Assembly (NCBI GenBank): GCA_902802305.1
Contig: CADCLG010000037.1
Span: forward strand, 1 to 32,840
DNA: 32,840 nucleotides
Direction: 5' to 3'
Source: an uncultured Spirochaetaceae bacterium
GTDB taxonomy: Bacteria; Spirochaetota; Spirochaetia; Treponematales; Treponemataceae
The translations under genes were made by a program, and so were the position numbers. Under the pieces are notes generated by a model. It ran no database searches and had not been told where the DNA came from. It saw nothing but the letters and a program-made list of their open reading frames with translations. This document shows positions 31,779-32,840 of the stretch, in pieces (positions within the stretch are counted from its first letter, which is position 1; every line of letters starts with the position of its first letter).

Positions 31779-31837
31779 TACCCTCTCGCCTATGGCTGCC
31801 GCCCTAAAACCCGCTTTAAATTCTGGAGGAAATAGAA

Positions 31838-32371
31838 ATGAACGAAACACTTAAAGTTTTAGAGACCCGCCGCAGTTGCCGCAAGTTCAAAAGCGACATG
31901 CTGCGCGAAGAAGATTTGAATGCAATCATCCGTGCCGGAACCTTCGCTCCAACCGGAATGAATAAACAAACCCCAATCATCATCGCCGTTACAAACAAAG
32001 AACTCCGCGACAAAATCAGCGAAGAAAACAGAAAGATCGGCGGCTGGGATGCAGGTTTTGACCCATTTTATGGTGCGCCTGTAATTCTGATTGTTTTAGC
32101 CGATAAGGGAGTTAGTCCTAATTACATCTACGACGGATCTCTTGTTATGGGAAATCTTATGAACGCCGCAGAGTCCCTCGGCATCGGCTCAATCTGGATT
32201 CACCGCGCAAAGCAGGAATTCGAAAGCGACTTTGGAAAGAAGCTGCTTGCAGACCTTGGTATCGAAGGCGACTTCGAAGGAATCGGCCACGTTGCTCTGG
32301 GCTATGTGGATGAAGGCGGTGTGAAACCGGCTGCACCTCGTAAAGAGAATTATGTTTATTGGGTGAAGTAA
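31838..32371 (+). CDS. Nitroreductase family FMN oxidoreductase
   Basis: 177 aa. Family marks are the FMN-binding N-terminus LETRRSCRKFKSD, the segment AGTFAPTGMNKQTP, GAPVILIVLAD, DGSLVMGNLMNAAESLGIGS with IWIHR, and a C-terminal GHVALGYVDE. It should be a homodimeric NAD(P)H-dependent flavoenzyme that reduces nitroaromatics, quinones or other small acceptors; the natural substrate is unknown. A strong ribosome binding site (GGAGGAAA) precedes the ATG. The first third uses noticeably more GC-ending codons (cgc, gcc, ggc) than nearby genes and follows a GC-rich repeat, which hints at a different recent history. It sits directly before the small-RNA/peptide locus. Confidence 0.9.
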   Translation: MNETLKVLETRRSCRKFKSDMLREEDLNAIIRAGTFAPTGMNKQTPIIIAVTNKELRDKISEENRKIGGWDAGFDPFYGAPVILIVLADKGVSPNYIYDGSLVMGNLMNAAESLGIGSIWIHRAKQEFESDFGKKLLADLGIEGDFEGIGHVALGYVDEGGVKPAAPRKENYVYWVK

Positions 32372-32401
32372 AAGAGACAAAATTGAATGTCGATTAAATT
32401 A

Positions 32402-32429
32402 TTGACATTTATCATTTATATGGTATATT
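32402..32429 (+). promoter_or_regulatory. Strong promoter of the small RNA
   Basis: A perfect TTGACA (32402-32407), 16-nt spacer and TATATT (32424-32429); start expected near 32436. No open reading frame follows before the terminator. Confidence 0.82.
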
Positions 32430-32435
32430 AAAAGT

Positions 32436-32526
32436 AAAGGAACACCGCAGAGGTGTGGCTGTCTCCTTTTGGCATTTGTTAAAAGCCTACTCGGTTTAGC
32501 GACACGCGGGTAGGCTTTATTTTTTT
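32436..32526 (+). ncRNA. ~90-nt small RNA, candidate type I antitoxin
   Basis: The limits come from a strong promoter (32402-32429) and an intrinsic terminator (32482-32526); there is no ATG in between. The 5' part forms a hairpin (ACACC-GCAGA-GGTGT, 32442-32456) followed by GGCTGTCTCC. The 3' part is complementary to the 3' end of the opposing peptide mRNA, since both cross the same terminator hairpin (overlap about 45-50 nt). GTCTCC in the RNA can also pair with the GGAGAT ribosome binding site of the peptide gene. This fits an antisense antitoxin of the RatA/SR4 type. Alternatives are an independent regulatory RNA or an artefact of two unrelated promoters. Confidence 0.68.
32482..32526. 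terminator. Shared intrinsic terminator of two convergent transcripts
   Basis: AAAGCCTAC (32482-32490) pairs with GTAGGCTTT (32510-32518), extended by TCG with CGG pairing (one G-U). Seven T follow on the plus strand (32520-32526) and four on the minus strand, so it is strong forwards and weaker in reverse. Confidence 0.9.
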
Positions 32527-32539
32527 GCTTTCTACAAGA

Positions 32540-32617
32540 TTACTTGAAGAGAGCGAGTGCATTTACAAGCAAAGTCAGAACAGCAATAACAATGATTGCT
32601 TTTTCAAAGTATGTCAT
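32540..32617 (-). CDS. 25-residue hydrophobic peptide, candidate type I toxin
   Basis: ATG 32617 opens MTYFEKAIIVIAVLTLLVNA and ends LALFK. It has a single membrane-spanning helix between a charged N-terminus and a terminal Lys. GGGAGA 10 nt upstream is the ribosome binding site. In-frame ATGs at 32635 and 32638 would give 31 or 32 residues with MGDCAD added. It resembles the small membrane toxins of Bacillus (TxpA, BsrG, BsrE begin M-[ST]-x-[YF]-[EQ]) in size and pattern; homology is not claimed. The mRNA has a consensus promoter (32716-32688), and its leader contains TCTCC, which can fold onto the GGAGA of the ribosome binding site, a usual form of translation control in type I toxins. The small RNA runs convergently into its 3' end. 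Confidence 0.68.
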   Translation of the reverse strand: MTYFEKAIIVIAVLTLLVNALALFK

Positions 32618-32687
32618 GTCTGCACAATCTCCCATCATATTAAGATTAGGAGACAGCCTCCCTTTCTACGGTGTTCCAATAAACTAA

Positions 32688-32716
32688 TTATACTATTATA
32701 AAATTGAGTAGTCAAT
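32688..32716 (-). promoter_or_regulatory. Strong promoter of the peptide mRNA
   Basis: On the minus strand: TTGACT (32716-32711), 17-nt spacer, perfect TATAAT (32693-32688). The start is expected near 32681, giving a ~64-nt leader before ATG 32617. Confidence 0.85.
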
Positions 32717-32758
32717 TATTTTGACATATGTATAGTAAAGATTTGTTGATGTGTTTAC

Positions 32759-32840
32759 TTATTTAATAAGGAAATCTCTAATCATTGAACTGAATTCTTC
32801 CGGCAGTTGTATTTGTGGTGAATGGCCGCAGCCTTCAAGC
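32759..32840 (-). CDS. C-terminal end of a probable alpha/beta hydrolase (5' part outside window)
   Basis: The last 26 codons before TAG (32761-32759) are visible. The translation contains GCGHSPQIQLPEEFSSMIRD and ends FLIK. G-H-S-P-x-x-x-x-P-E-x-F is the usual C-terminal pattern around the catalytic His of alpha/beta-hydrolase fold proteins. Too little is present to say which enzyme. It would transcribe towards the peptide gene promoter, 40 nt away, with no clear terminator between. Confidence 0.6.
   Translation of the reverse strand, partial: LEGCGHSPQIQLPEEFSSMIRDFLIK

Larger units (their letters stand above)
32439..32678. repeat. Inverted copies of one leader sequence flanking the locus
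   Basis: The left copy, 32439-32467 (+), and right copy, 32649-32678 (read on -), share GGAACACCG, then AGA, then GGCTGTCTCCT, with a divergent middle (GGTGT vs AAGGGA). Each copy starts about 10 nt after a promoter -10, so both convergent transcripts begin with the same leader. Confidence 0.7.

Noticed and set aside
1..32840. CRISPR array, tRNA, rRNA, IS elements, phage genes
   Set aside because: No regularly spaced repeats, no cloverleaf or rRNA sequence, and no transposase or phage-like protein was found by reading both strands.

Overview
This is an AT-rich chromosomal window that most likely comes from a spirochaete, probably a gut or rumen Treponema. The signs are a MurA with Asp at the fosfomycin Cys site, a Na+-pump oxaloacetate decarboxylase, a class III adenylate cyclase, an inner-membrane FecR-domain rod protein, a large outer-surface LRR/beta-barrel mosaic, and fermentative metabolism (acetate kinase). 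The taxon is inferred from gene content and was not tested. No rRNA, tRNA, CRISPR array, IS element or phage gene was seen.

Layout. 1-2665: end of an oxaloacetate decarboxylase operon (oadA partial, oadB) with a strong terminator. 2666-4813: a small secreted protein, then (minus strand) a NhaC-family antiporter preceded by an unannotated 53-aa gene with a near-perfect ribosome binding site. 4985-8286: a topoisomerase IV/gyrase B-type subunit, ornithine carbamoyltransferase and an ACT-domain protein. 8418-14602: a dGTPase-like HD protein, divergent from a B12-binding-type radical SAM protein, then pepT and a frame-disrupted murA on the minus strand. 14684-17738: an unrecognised helical protein overlapping a family 5 solute-binding protein. 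17811-26995: tightly packed ackA, a 1019-aa surface mosaic, adenylate cyclase, and a FecR/ER-K-helix/Fn3-like protein. 27010-28936 (minus): a DJ-1 family protein and a His-rich CobW-type zinc GTPase. 29097-32371: ArgR with two ARG-box-like palindromes, a threonine-synthase-like pseudoenzyme, a YczE membrane protein and a nitroreductase. 32402-32716: a compact convergent two-promoter locus. 32759-32840: the last 26 codons of a probable alpha/beta hydrolase.

The most interesting locus is 32402-32716. A ~90-nt RNA with its own promoter and intrinsic terminator runs into a minus-strand transcript that encodes a 25-residue hydrophobic peptide. The two RNAs share the terminator hairpin as antisense sequence and carry the same 5' leader blocks. 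The layout matches type I toxin-antitoxin modules of the TxpA/RatA or BsrG/SR4 kind and is, to my knowledge, not described in spirochaetes.

Other points: two enzymes with intact reading frames lack a key residue (Lys to Arg109 in the threonine-synthase-like protein; Cys to Asp269 in the ornithine carbamoyltransferase). murA looks as if it lost 23 nt. Several genes without a Shine-Dalgarno sequence have a -10-like hexamer exactly 6 nt before the ATG, which suggests leaderless transcripts.
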